DNA of 64,000 nucleotides, from assembly GCA_964229355.1 (NCBI GenBank), contig CAXRDE010000025.1, positions 434,001 through 498,000 of the forward strand. The letters run 5' to 3'. The stretch is from CAXRDE01 sp964229355. GTDB taxonomy: Bacteria > Cyanobacteriota > Sericytochromatia > UBA7694. Each line of letters begins with the position of its first letter. The stretch's first letter is position 1. The position numbers and the translations under genes were made by a program. Of this stretch, positions 50,089 through 58,858 are shown in pieces. Below the pieces are notes generated by a model. The model had not been told where the DNA came from, did not search any database, and saw only the letters and a program-made list of their open reading frames with translations.

Positions 50089-51217
50089 AAAACAAGCCTG
50101 CTTTCTGTAATATTTTCTGGTACAAGCTTACCATGAGCCCCAGACTCTTGAGTTCAATCCATTCGCCCTGGCGGTGAGCATTTCCTCCCACAGGGGCCAA
50201 ACTCAACACCGGCCCCTGGCAAGCAGAAGCCAGGACATTTTCATCGGCCACTGAACAGCCATAGGCCAACGGAAGGGACTGCGCAAAAACATCCTGATAA
50301 CAGCTCTGAATCCACTGCACTGCGGGGTGTTTTGGGTCGGTAACGTAAGCTTCGGCGACCGGCGTGGAGCGTTCGGCCCCGTTCAGGGTCACGGCTTCGT
50401 GGTGAACAAGATGGTCCTGTAGAGCCTGCAAAACCTGTGAAGATGGGCGCTGGGCCCCCAGAAACACATGCCCGTGGGCCACACAGGTATCGGGATGGGT
50501 TAAGCCCTCAGCCTGGGCCTGTAGACAATGAATCACCAGACGTTCAGGTAAAGGTTCCTGAGACAACACAGGAAACGTAGCTAAAGCCTGAAGCGCCTGA
50601 AGGCCACGCATAATCGCCGAGGGCTCTTGTAAAGGAATGGCCCCATGCTGACGACGGCCCCGGCTGGTTAAAACAAACCCCAGACTCCCCGAGCGCCCCA
50701 GCCCCAGGTGCTCCTGAGGACTATCAATGGAAAGTTCTGGCACCAGTGCCAACGCCACATCATCACACCAGCCCGAACGCACCAGCGTCCAGGCCCCCTG
50801 TGAGTCACGTTCTTCATCGACCCCCAGGGCCACTTTCAAGCGGTAACCCACGGGTTGGAAGCCCTGAAGAGCAGCCAGAATGAGGGCCACGCCTCCCTTC
50901 ATATCTGAAACCCCCAGGCCATAAGCCCGCGCGTGGTCATAGCGTAAGGTAAAGGGGGGCTGTTCATCCCGAGGGTCAGGCGGGACGGTATCCAGATGAG
51001 CATACAGCAACAGCGCAGGCAAAGCCCGGGGATCCGGATGGTCGGGATATTTTTCGGCCAACACGTTAAAACGAGCGCCCGCCACCGGCTGGCGTTCTAC
51101 CTGAAAACCGGCCTGAAGCAATTGGGTCTCGCAGTAGGTGGCAATCGCTACCTCATCACCGCTAATAGAGGGAATTTCCACCAGGTTTTTCAAATACGCG
51201 AGAGCGAGATCAGGCAA
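50081..51217 (-). CDS. M20-family metallopeptidase/deacylase, TTG start
   Basis: Metal ligands of the M20 family are visible: His74 and Asp76 in LYAHLDTVPP, Asp105 in GVSDMKGGV, Glu135-Glu136 in VDEERDSQG, and a late His in GGNAHRQGEW near 356. A dimerisation/lid segment lies between. The 378-residue enzyme probably cleaves an amide or peptide bond of an acylated amino acid or dipeptide in the cytoplasm. The start is a TTG that overlaps the lipoprotein stop by 8 bases. It has no ribosome binding site, which fits coupled translation. Start choice is the weakest point. Confidence 0.85.
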   Translation of the reverse strand: MPDLALAYLKNLVEIPSISGDEVAIATYCETQLLQAGFQVERQPVAGARFNVLAEKYPDHPDPRALPALLLYAHLDTVPPDPRDEQPPFTLRYDHARAYGLGVSDMKGGVALILAALQGFQPVGYRLKVALGVDEERDSQGAWTLVRSGWCDDVALALVPELSIDSPQEHLGLGRSGSLGFVLTSRGRRQHGAIPLQEPSAIMRGLQALQALATFPVLSQEPLPERLVIHCLQAQAEGLTHPDTCVAHGHVFLGAQRPSSQVLQALQDHLVHHEAVTLNGAERSTPVAEAYVTDPKHPAVQWIQSCYQDVFAQSLPLAYGCSVADENVLASACQGPVLSLAPVGGNAHRQGEWIELKSLGLMVSLYQKILQKAGLFFA

Positions 51218-52073
51218 CGGTGCCGAGCACCTGGTCCGCTTTTTTCACCTGCCAACGGGGTGTGGAGCTGTCCGCCTGACGTTCAATGCGCATCACGGTA
51301 ATGCCGTTGTGTTGAAGATCCACTTCATTCACAAAGCCCCCGGCGTCCAGACGGCCAAAACCACTGTACGTCCGCCCTTCGATGGTCGCCTCAAAACTCA
51401 TGTCGCCCGTAAAGCCCATCGACACGCTGGCCTGGCCAGAAACCGTCATTTTCAGATTTTCAAAGCCCAAATTGACGCTGGGTTCGGCTCCCGAGCCACT
51501 GACGGTGGTTGAAAAATTTTGCTGTAGCGGCACCTGGTCAGGAAAGCGACCCTGGGTTTCAAACACCACCGACTTCCCCTGACGGGTCTCGCTGAGCTTA
51601 AGCCGGTAATCTTTGACCTCAGGAAAGCGTTTTGCGGGCAGCGGTTCATCGCCATAAGACGCAAAGCCCAGCAGATCAAAGCCGGGGTTTTCGCCCGCTG
51701 CGTTCAAAAAATTAAGGGTATATTGATAACCAAATTGCATATCGTAGTAGGTGTATATTCCCTCTTGATAGCGCCACTGGGGTTGCGCTTGCTTCACGTT
51801 ATAATACACATGATTGGCCACGGCCTGACGTTGCCGGGCAATAAAAGAATGCGTCATGAAGACATCGGCGGCGGTTTGGGAGATTTCGGTCACCCGCGTG
51901 GCCAGCGCCACCTCTTTACTGGTTAAGCTCTGCTGTGCCACCTCGGGGGGTGGAGTGGGAGCGGGATCAAAAATTTCGGGTCGCACACCTTCTACCACCT
52001 GGGGAACCCAACACCCGCTCAACAAACAGGTACTCGCCCATAAAGCCATTAGTATATTGCGTTGCATGTTCAT
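51210..52073 (-). CDS. lipoprotein, unknown
   Basis: The 287-residue product begins MNMQRNILMALWASTCLL and has lipobox LSGC. The mature part is Pro-rich, then has alternating segments such as GIYTYYDMQFGYQYTLNFL and SGSGAEPSVNLGF, more beta-like than helical. No domain recognised. I chose the ATG at 52073 because GGAG lies 7 bases before it. The frame continues to 52148 without support. It leads a leftward unit of four genes (lipoprotein, M20 enzyme, two barrels), a set that might handle a periplasmic substrate. Confidence 0.7.
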   Translation of the reverse strand: MNMQRNILMALWASTCLLSGCWVPQVVEGVRPEIFDPAPTPPPEVAQQSLTSKEVALATRVTEISQTAADVFMTHSFIARQRQAVANHVYYNVKQAQPQWRYQEGIYTYYDMQFGYQYTLNFLNAAGENPGFDLLGFASYGDEPLPAKRFPEVKDYRLKLSETRQGKSVVFETQGRFPDQVPLQQNFSTTVSGSGAEPSVNLGFENLKMTVSGQASVSMGFTGDMSFEATIEGRTYSGFGRLDAGGFVNEVDLQHNGITVMRIERQADSSTPRWQVKKADQVLGTVA

Positions 52074-52207
52074 ATCATGTCTCCATCGTTTTCCCATACT
52101 CAAGAATGCCATTGCGCCCTTCATCATACCACTTGTATTGAATATCATGAAGCGCCCGTATAGTGCTAAACTGAAGCTAAAGATTAACCCACAAAGGAAT
52201 ACCCCTC

Positions 52208-53503
52208 TTGTTTGATACCAACCCCCCCGTAGAAAAAGCCATTTTGGTGGGCTTACAAAAACCTGAAGACCCCGAATGGGAAGTGCACTACTCTCTTGAC
52301 GAGCTGGCCTCTCTGGCGGACACCGCCGGTGTCACCACCTTAGAAACCTGCTGGCAAGCCCGTGAAAAGCCCCATCCCGGCACCTTTATTGGTAAGGGTA
52401 AAGTCCAGGAAGTCAAAATGCTTGCCGAAGAGCTCGCAGCGGACGTGGTTATTTTTGACACCGAATTGACCCCGGCCCAGCTCAAAAACCTGGAAAAAGC
52501 CCTGGAAATTCAGGTCATGGATCGCAGTGACGTCATTCTGGTGATCTTTAGTGAGCGTGCCAAAACCCGTGAGGCTAAACTCCAGGTAGAACTGGCCCGC
52601 ATGAAGTACTTCATGCCCCGTATGAAGCGGCTATGGACGCACTTAGAGCGCCAGGTGGGCGGCGTGGGTGTCCGCGGCGGCATGGGTGAAAAGCAAATCG
52701 AAATTGACCGCCGGATTGTCAAAAAGAGAATTAGCAAATACGAAGAAGATTTGCGAGAAATTGAAAAGCAGCGCAAAATGCGCAATAGCTGGCGTCGGGA
52801 CATGTTTTCGATTGCCCTGATTGGCTACACCAACGTGGGCAAGTCCACCCTCTTTAACCGTCTGGCGGAAGCAGATGTACTTGTGGAAAACCGCTTGTTT
52901 GCCACCCTGGACTCCACCGTAAGACAGTTTCACATGCGTGATCACAAGTTTTTATTGACCGACACCGTGGGCTTTGTGCGCAAGCTTCCCCACCATTTGG
53001 TGGCCTCTTTTCGCAGCACCCTCGAAGAAGCCCGTGAGGCCGATGTGCTCTTGCATGTGGTCGATATTACCTCCCCTGCGTTGGGCGATCAGATCGCCGC
53101 GGTGAATGAGGTTTTAGAACAACTGGACGTCACCGATAAACCCACCATCTTTGTGGTCAACAAAGTGGATCAGGTGGAGGACACCGCCCACACCTGGCAG
53201 CATATTCCCGAAAACGTGCCCTATGTGGAGATTTCTGCCAAAACCGGTCAAAACATTGAAATGCTTGAAGACATGATCTTGGAGATTTTTGCAGAGCAAT
53301 TTCAAGAAACCACCATCGTCTTGCCCCTGAAAGAGGCCCGCTTTGTGTCTCAGGCCTACGACCTGGGCGATATTCGCTCGGAAGAGTATTTAGAGGGTAA
53401 CCGCATTAAACTGGTGTGTTATGCCCCCAAAAAAGACATTGAGCGCTTTCGCAAAGCCTGGAAGGACTACGCCCAAACAAAGCCAGAGTATGCCGGGCAC
53501 TAG
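52208..53503 (+). CDS. hflX: ribosome-associated GTPase HflX, TTG start
   Basis: The 431-residue protein has the HflX N-terminal domain (GTFIGKGKVQEVK, DTELTPAQLKNLE), the linker RQVGGVGVRGGMGEKQIEIDRR, and a GTPase domain with G1 GYTNVGKST at 206-214, G3 DTVGF and G4 NKVD. HflX splits stalled ribosomes after heat or antibiotic stress. The start is TTG, with AAAGGA about 9 bases upstream. No ATG lies upstream in frame. The AAA-ATPase gene begins 2 bases after its stop. Confidence 0.94.
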   Translation: MFDTNPPVEKAILVGLQKPEDPEWEVHYSLDELASLADTAGVTTLETCWQAREKPHPGTFIGKGKVQEVKMLAEELAADVVIFDTELTPAQLKNLEKALEIQVMDRSDVILVIFSERAKTREAKLQVELARMKYFMPRMKRLWTHLERQVGGVGVRGGMGEKQIEIDRRIVKKRISKYEEDLREIEKQRKMRNSWRRDMFSIALIGYTNVGKSTLFNRLAEADVLVENRLFATLDSTVRQFHMRDHKFLLTDTVGFVRKLPHHLVASFRSTLEEAREADVLLHVVDITSPALGDQIAAVNEVLEQLDVTDKPTIFVVNKVDQVEDTAHTWQHIPENVPYVEISAKTGQNIEMLEDMILEIFAEQFQETTIVLPLKEARFVSQAYDLGDIRSEEYLEGNRIKLVCYAPKKDIERFRKAWKDYAQTKPEYAGH

Positions 53504-53505
53504 AA

Positions 53506-55125
53506 ATGAAAGCCACACAAACCTTGCCCCGTAAGCCACTGCCCATTGGGATTCAGAGCTTTGCCAAATTGCGTGAGAAGGCTTGTTATTATGTGGACAA
53601 AACCCCTTTTGCTTTGGCATTGATTGAACAAGGCAGTGCTTATTTTCTCTCACGGCCCCGGCGTTTTGGCAAGAGCTTGTTTCTGGACACCCTCAAGGAG
53701 CTTTTTGAAGGAAACAAGGTTTTATTTGAGGGGCTTTATGCAGCACAACACTGGGATTGGTCCATAAAGTCCCCCGTGATCCGTTTGAGCTTTGGAGCCG
53801 GTGTCATGGAAAAACGCTCTGATTTAGAGCATAGCTTACACAAACAAATCAGTGGTCTAGAAGCCCAATTTGACATTGCCGCGGACTTTAAAGAGCATTT
53901 ACCCAGTCGATTTAGCACCCTGATCGAGAAACTTCACCACAAGAGCGGTCAACGGGTCGTGGTACTCGTCGATGAATACGATAAGCCCATTTTAGATAAC
54001 TTACAAGCACCAGAGATTGCCAGAGAAATGCGGGAGGGTTTACGCAATCTCTATTCGGTCATCAAAGACAGTGATGCTCACCTTCAATTTGTCTTTTTGA
54101 CAGGTGTAAGCAAATTCTCTAAAGTCAATCTTTTTTCAGGGCTCAATAATTTGCAAGATATCACCATGGATGCCCCTTACTCAGCCATCTGCGGCTATAC
54201 CGATGCAGATATAGATACCGTCTTTGCCCCTGAGTTGTTTGGGCTGGATCGCCAGATGATCCGCGAGTGGTACAACGGCTACAATTGGACGGGGGAGTCG
54301 GTGTACAATCCTTTTGACCTCCTCTTATTGTTTCAAAAACGTAAGTTTGAACCCTATTGGTTTGAAACCGGCACGCCCACTTTCCTGGTGGATTTTTTGG
54401 CCCAACATCATTATTTCACTCCCGATCTGGCGCAATTACAGACCAGTGAGTCTTTGCTTTCAGCCTTTGATATAGAACAGATGGGGGCTGAAGCCCTGCT
54501 GTGGCAAACAGGCTATTTAAGCTTTACAAAGACCGAGGAAGTTATACCGGGCTATTGGGTGTACACCTTAAGCTATCCTAACCGTGAAGTAGAAAGTGCC
54601 TTAAACAAAGCCCTTTTGCCTGCCTATGGCGCACCCGCTCAGGTCGCATTCACTGAGCAGCTGCAATGGTTACGCGCCCTTCAGGCAGGAAAAACAGCTC
54701 CCCTGGAGCAAAGCTTAAAAACCTTATTTGCGAGTATTCCGCATGATTGGTACCGTAAGAATCCGCTGGCCCAATACGAAGGCTATTATGCTAGCGTTTT
54801 TTATAGCCAATTGGCAGCCCTGGGTTTAGATACGCGTGTGGAAGATGCCACGAACAAAGGGCGCATTGACCTGGCCTTGCGCTACCAGAACCGGGTCTAC
54901 CTCTTTGAATTTAAAGTCATCGCGGATGAGAATGAGCACGCCTCACCAAATCAAACCAGGACCTCCACCTCCCGCAGCGCAGCCCTACAACAGTTACTAG
55001 ACAAGGGCTATGCCGAGAAGTACCGTACACCAGGAGTGAGTATTACTTTGATTGGGATTACCTTCAGTAAGCAAACCCGCAATGTGGTGGGATGGGATGT
55101 TCAACACATTGAAACATACACTTAA
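53506..55125 (+). CDS. AAA-ATPase-like / PD-(D/E)XK nuclease-like protein, probably acquired
   Basis: The 539-residue product has the AAA-ATPase_like/PDDEXK_9 fusion layout. N-terminal PIGIQSFAKLREKACYYVDKT is the family opening, RPRRFGKSLFLDTL is the Walker A, VVLVDEYDKPI the Walker B, LTGVSKFSKVNLFSGLNNL a sensor region. The C-terminus has GRIDLALRYQNRVYLFEFK, which is a nuclease-like D...ExK core. The family is widely exchanged between genomes and of unknown function. A hand count of 60 bases from 53581 gives 25 G+C, against 36 in 60 from 52981 inside hflX. No ribosome binding site is seen between the hflX stop and its ATG. Confidence 0.88.
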   Translation: MKATQTLPRKPLPIGIQSFAKLREKACYYVDKTPFALALIEQGSAYFLSRPRRFGKSLFLDTLKELFEGNKVLFEGLYAAQHWDWSIKSPVIRLSFGAGVMEKRSDLEHSLHKQISGLEAQFDIAADFKEHLPSRFSTLIEKLHHKSGQRVVVLVDEYDKPILDNLQAPEIAREMREGLRNLYSVIKDSDAHLQFVFLTGVSKFSKVNLFSGLNNLQDITMDAPYSAICGYTDADIDTVFAPELFGLDRQMIREWYNGYNWTGESVYNPFDLLLLFQKRKFEPYWFETGTPTFLVDFLAQHHYFTPDLAQLQTSESLLSAFDIEQMGAEALLWQTGYLSFTKTEEVIPGYWVYTLSYPNREVESALNKALLPAYGAPAQVAFTEQLQWLRALQAGKTAPLEQSLKTLFASIPHDWYRKNPLAQYEGYYASVFYSQLAALGLDTRVEDATNKGRIDLALRYQNRVYLFEFKVIADENEHASPNQTRTSTSRSAALQQLLDKGYAEKYRTPGVSITLIGITFSKQTRNVVGWDVQHIETYT

Positions 55126-55194
55126 ATCAAAGTACGTCCAATGAGTGTTATGATAAAAGAACGTCTAACTATTTATAAAATAAGGATCTTGACC

Positions 55195-55584
55195 ATGAAA
55201 CGTTTTGCTTTTGTAATGGCCACTGCGGCACTCTTAATGGGCACCGCATGCACCCAGCCCCGCACCAATAACCCCTTGTTAAATGTACCCAACGGCAATA
55301 ATGCGGGCAATACCCCCACGCTGGTGCAGTCTGATCAATTGACCATTGTGGCCGGTACCGAAGTGTTTGCTGCCAGTGGGCAAAGTACCCAATTGCAAGT
55401 TATTGATGCCACCGGACAGGCCTTAAATCCTGCTGCTGTGGAATTTACCTCTTCGCAGCCCGCCGTGATTAGCGTGAATGCGCAAGGTCAAGTCACCGCA
55501 TTGGCCCGAGGCGGCGAGACCGTGATTACCGCCACCCTCAAAGGCACCTCAGTCCGCACCCAGAAACGTTTCTCGGTCAACTAG
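55195..55584 (+). CDS. lipoprotein with BIG2-like Ig domain
   Basis: The 129-residue product starts with MKRFAFVMATAALLMG and lipobox GTAC. The mature part has a low-complexity Asn/Pro linker, then a bacterial Ig-like group 2 domain (about 47-129): LQVIDATGQALNPAAVEFTSSQPAVISVNAQGQVTALARGGETVITATL. Such domains mediate adhesion or act as spacers at the cell surface. AAGGA lies 8 bases before the ATG at 55195. Confidence 0.83.
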   Translation: MKRFAFVMATAALLMGTACTQPRTNNPLLNVPNGNNAGNTPTLVQSDQLTIVAGTEVFAASGQSTQLQVIDATGQALNPAAVEFTSSQPAVISVNAQGQVTALARGGETVITATLKGTSVRTQKRFSVN

Positions 55585-55600
55585 ACTTTTTGCCCTGACA

Positions 55601-55640
55601 AAACAGCGTACCCCATGAAATCCTCAGAGGTACGCTGTTT
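55601..55640 (+). terminator. hairpin between the BIG2 lipoprotein and the HExxH gene
   Basis: AAACAGCGTACC (55601-55612) pairs perfectly with GGTACGCTGTTT (55629-55640) around a 16-base loop. GCCC and GGGC just outside can extend the stem. Only TTT lies at its end, so it may terminate the lipoprotein mRNA partially. It falls between the lipoprotein stop and the likely start of the next gene. Confidence 0.5.
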
Positions 55641-55662
55641 GGGCCTAAAGGATCCCTTTTCA

Positions 55663-56712
55663 ATGTCGCGCAAAAATGGTTTACCCTTTGGGCTCGTCGC
55701 GGGTCTGATACTCAGCTTTTTAAGCAGCACCCCTGTATCTCACGAAGCCCTCACCGAACGCCACACTTACCACGGTAAATACCACACGTTAATTCAGGTG
55801 GTTCACTGTCCCAGTGAACAAGCCTATGATGAGGCAGAATACGGCATTTACGCAGATGCAGGCTATTTTGGCGAAGTGGTGTACTGTCAGCAGTCATTGC
55901 CCGCTGCCTACTGGGTTTATGTGTCTCCCCGGTGGTACCTCTGGAAACACAAAGATCTGTCCGCCATGGGTTTTGAGAACCTCCACCAGAAAATCGCCCT
56001 GCGCACTCAAACCCTGACGCTAAGCTTTGACTTTAAACAAGAACACCGCCTCTGGGCCAAAGCCCAAAGCCAGGCCATTGCCCAGGCCATTCAGGCTTTC
56101 GAGCAGCTCAGCGGCCTCCCTTATCCTGGCGACAACCCTTACGTCATTGAAGAAGACCCTCACCTGGTGGATCTACTGGGACTGGCGGGTCCTCAGGGCA
56201 TGAAACTGGCGTCTCCGCCTGAAGGTTCATTTTGGACCGCACTGCACGAAGTGGTGCATATTTGGAACGCTGACCAGGAGCCCCTCTGGATGATTGAAGG
56301 CCTGGCCAATTATTACTCTTTTTTACTCATGAAACGCCTTAAGCTTCCCTTTCGCGATCAGGAAACCTACGCCACGTCCATTGCAGACTGGCAAGCCATT
56401 CAGGGCACCGCCGAGGACTTGCCCCTGGCAGGTCATTATCTGGACCTACCTCAGGGCAAAGCCATGGCCTGGTGGGCCATGATTCATGAGTTGTTTGGCC
56501 CCCAATTTGTGAATCAGGTGTTTGTACGTCTGTACCGTGAAAAAAAACTGAGCACGACGCAGTTGGCGCAAATGATACGTCAGGTATCGGGCAAAGATCC
56601 GAGCCCTCTGTTAGACGGTTGGCTACGCAAAGGGCCTTACCGGGTCAAACAAAGTCGAGATTTTGGCCCGGTAAGCTACCCGCTGACGGGAGTCTGGTCT
56701 TCTTCCCCCTAA
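55663..56712 (+). CDS. HExxH metallopeptidase-like protein (Peptidase_MA type)
   Basis: The 349-residue product has an N-terminal signal-like segment (MSRKNGLPFGLVAGLILSFL), then about 170 residues of unknown fold. HEVVH at 195-199 follows, with EGLANYY (Glu212) 12 residues later, the layout of Peptidase_MA_2/gluzincin proteins. His195 and His199 should bind zinc, Glu196 activates water, and Glu212 is the third ligand. It would act outside the cytoplasm. I chose the ATG at 55663, with AAGGA about 10 bases upstream, because the ATG at 55615 sits in the loop of the hairpin. Confidence 0.75.
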   Translation: MSRKNGLPFGLVAGLILSFLSSTPVSHEALTERHTYHGKYHTLIQVVHCPSEQAYDEAEYGIYADAGYFGEVVYCQQSLPAAYWVYVSPRWYLWKHKDLSAMGFENLHQKIALRTQTLTLSFDFKQEHRLWAKAQSQAIAQAIQAFEQLSGLPYPGDNPYVIEEDPHLVDLLGLAGPQGMKLASPPEGSFWTALHEVVHIWNADQEPLWMIEGLANYYSFLLMKRLKLPFRDQETYATSIADWQAIQGTAEDLPLAGHYLDLPQGKAMAWWAMIHELFGPQFVNQVFVRLYREKKLSTTQLAQMIRQVSGKDPSPLLDGWLRKGPYRVKQSRDFGPVSYPLTGVWSSSP

Positions 56713-56720
56713 GTACGTCC

Positions 56721-57236
56721 CTAAGCGCGGACGAGGACCTCCTGGGGAACAGAGTCGTAGATGACCACCTCTTGCATGGGCGCGGTGGGATGGGGCGTCC
56801 ACTGGTGGGTGGTAGCGAGGCCTAACTCCTGCTCCAGCAAAGCCACCCAGGTCTGGAAGTAAAAAATGACGTCTTCTTTTTTATTGTGGCTGAGCTGGCG
56901 TTTGTCCGCGGGCAAATACGCCAAAACCCTGGGGTTAGACAGGGTTTCAATATCCTGAATATCCTCGATTTGTAGACCCACTTGCAACATGATTTCGATC
57001 ACCCGATCAATTTCATAACCGCTGCTTTGACAATAGTCTCCGGCGTTGTCGGTCCAATCTCCGCCTTTTTGCATGGCCCAGTAGTGAATTTGACTTTTAT
57101 CGTGGCCGGTAATCACCTGGGCCAGGTGTCCACAATTACAAGCACCTGAGTGTCCCCACTGGTACTGTTCAGAACGCTCTAGTAAAGCGATGGTTTGCTG
57201 TAAAATATCGATGAGTTTTGCGCTGGCAATGGCCAT
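56721..57236 (-). CDS. conserved-looking unknown protein
   Basis: The 171-residue product has no signal peptide or membrane segment. It begins with a helical segment, then WGHSGACNCGHLAQVITG near residue 27, a short Cys/His-rich stretch that recurs in uncharacterised bacterial proteins and may bind metal. GAGAG lies 6 bases before the ATG. The gene converges with the HExxH gene and lies 83 bases upstream of no other leftward gene start. No function can be assigned. Confidence 0.65.
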   Translation of the reverse strand: MAIASAKLIDILQQTIALLERSEQYQWGHSGACNCGHLAQVITGHDKSQIHYWAMQKGGDWTDNAGDYCQSSGYEIDRVIEIMLQVGLQIEDIQDIETLSNPRVLAYLPADKRQLSHNKKEDVIFYFQTWVALLEQELGLATTHQWTPHPTAPMQEVVIYDSVPQEVLVRA

Positions 57237-57319
57237 AAGTAGCTCTCTTTATTCTATTTTGGGATTATTCTAGCATGAGATTTAACTTCAAAGACAAGGG
57301 CCAAAGACCGAAGAAAAGC

Positions 57320-58333
57320 TCAGTTTCGCAAAAAATCTTCGGCCTTTTTGTTCAGCCACTCTAAGGCATTCCCACTCAGCAATTGCTGACGCACGGTGTG
57401 CGAAAGATCCATTCCCTCAATCAGGCTACCAGGATGGTGTTCCCCCAGGGGAAACGGGTAATCTGAACCGAGAATCACCCGATTATCGCCATAGATACGC
57501 AGCAGCTCTTTGAGTGCGTGTTGATCATGCACCAGAGAATCCACATAAAAGCGCCCCAGATACTCTAAAGGGTCACGGTCATTTTCAATTTGACACAGAT
57601 CAGGGCGCACGCGAAAACCGTGTTGAATGCGCCCCAGCAGGCAGCCAAAAGAGCCTCCCCCGTGAGCAAAAGCCAACCGCAGGCGGGGAAGCTTCTCTAA
57701 GACCCCGCCAAAAATCAAGGATGAAATAGCAATGGCCGACTCAAAAGGCATGGCCACCAACCAGGGCAGCCAGTATTTTTGAATGGTTTCACTGCCCCGC
57801 ATATCCCAGGGGTGAATAAATACCGCAGCCCCTAAATCTTGTGCCGCCTCAAGCACCGGAAAAATTTCAGGGCTGTCTAAATTCCACTCGTTCACATGGG
57901 TGCCAATTTCAATACCCGCTAGCCCCAACTCTTTCATACAGCGTTCCAGCTCTTGAATGGCCAATTGCGTATCTTGCAAGGGCAAGGTACCCAGGCCCAT
58001 AAAACGCCTGGGGTGGGCGGCCACGGTTTCTGCCAGATGATCATTCAAGTAACGGGCCACCGCCAGGGTATCTTCAGGCACCGCCCAATAGTTAAACAAG
58101 ACCGGAATCGTCGACAACACCTGTACATCTACCCCATGGCTATCGCATTCGTCTAAACGCACCACGGGATCCCAACAATTGTGTTCAATCTCGCGAAATA
58201 CTTTGCCATTTTTCATCATCAGGGCTTTACCTGGGGTGTGATGATGCAAGCTCACAAAACCCTTATAACCAAATTTCTCATCGAAGTCTGGCAAATGAGC
58301 GGGCATAATATGGGTGTGAATATCGATTTTCAT
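57320..58333 (-). CDS. aminocarboxymuconate-semialdehyde decarboxylase (ACMSD)-like amidohydrolase
   Basis: The 337-residue amidohydrolase starts with DIHTHIMPAHLPD, giving His6 and His8 as zinc ligands. Later motifs are FIHPWDMRG, AFAHGGGSFGCLLGRI and ILGSDYPFPLGEHHPG, all typical of ACMSD. ACMSD decarboxylates 2-amino-3-carboxymuconate-6-semialdehyde, diverting carbon from quinolinate/NAD synthesis to degradation. It directly follows the dioxygenase gene that makes its substrate, which supports the assignment. The start (58333) lacks a clear ribosome binding site and lies 6 bases after the upstream stop. Confidence 0.9.
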   Translation of the reverse strand: MKIDIHTHIMPAHLPDFDEKFGYKGFVSLHHHTPGKALMMKNGKVFREIEHNCWDPVVRLDECDSHGVDVQVLSTIPVLFNYWAVPEDTLAVARYLNDHLAETVAAHPRRFMGLGTLPLQDTQLAIQELERCMKELGLAGIEIGTHVNEWNLDSPEIFPVLEAAQDLGAAVFIHPWDMRGSETIQKYWLPWLVAMPFESAIAISSLIFGGVLEKLPRLRLAFAHGGGSFGCLLGRIQHGFRVRPDLCQIENDRDPLEYLGRFYVDSLVHDQHALKELLRIYGDNRVILGSDYPFPLGEHHPGSLIEGMDLSHTVRQQLLSGNALEWLNKKAEDFLRN

Positions 58334-58339
58334 GGAGGA

Positions 58340-58858
58340 CTAACTTTCTTGGGGTACAGGCGGTTTGGGATACGGGGTTTGACAGTTCTCGCAGGCTTCG
58401 TGTTGGGCGTAAAAACGTTCAAAGACCGGCGGCAGTTGGGTTTCTAAATTGTTCACGGCCAAAAACTCTTCGTAGAGCTTGTGGTGGCAATTGGGGCAAT
58501 ACCATTGAAAACCATCCAATTCGCCGGGACGGCGTTGCCGTTCAATGACAAGGCCCACGCTGTGGGCCGGGCGCCGGGGCGAATGGGGCGTGTTGGGGGG
58601 CAGTAAAAACACCTCACCCGCGTGAATTGTCACGTCTGCAGGCTGCCCCTGCTGCATGATTTTGAGTTCAATATCCCCTTCCAGCTGATAAAAAAACTCT
58701 TCGCCCTCATTCACGTGATAATCGGTGCGGGCATTGGGGCCGCCCACCACCATCACAATAAACTCAGTATCTTGCCAGATCACCTTATTGCCCACTGGCG
58801 GCTTAAGCAGGTGGCGATGTTCTTCAATCCAGGCCATTAGCGGAAAAGGCTTTTTCAT
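58340..58858 (-). CDS. 3-hydroxyanthranilate 3,4-dioxygenase
   Basis: The 172-residue cupin enzyme contains the expected iron-binding region: DYHVNEGEEFFYQLEGDIEL and EVFLLPPNTPHSPRRP. It ends with two CxxC pairs (YCPNCHHKLY and CENCQTPYP) that make a rubredoxin-like second iron site of the bacterial form. It opens the ring of 3-hydroxyanthranilate to the ACMSD substrate. The start overlaps the RidA stop (ATGA), so the ATG at 58858 was chosen over the longer frame. Confidence 0.92.
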   Translation of the reverse strand: MKKPFPLMAWIEEHRHLLKPPVGNKVIWQDTEFIVMVVGGPNARTDYHVNEGEEFFYQLEGDIELKIMQQGQPADVTIHAGEVFLLPPNTPHSPRRPAHSVGLVIERQRRPGELDGFQWYCPNCHHKLYEEFLAVNNLETQLPPVFERFYAQHEACENCQTPYPKPPVPQES

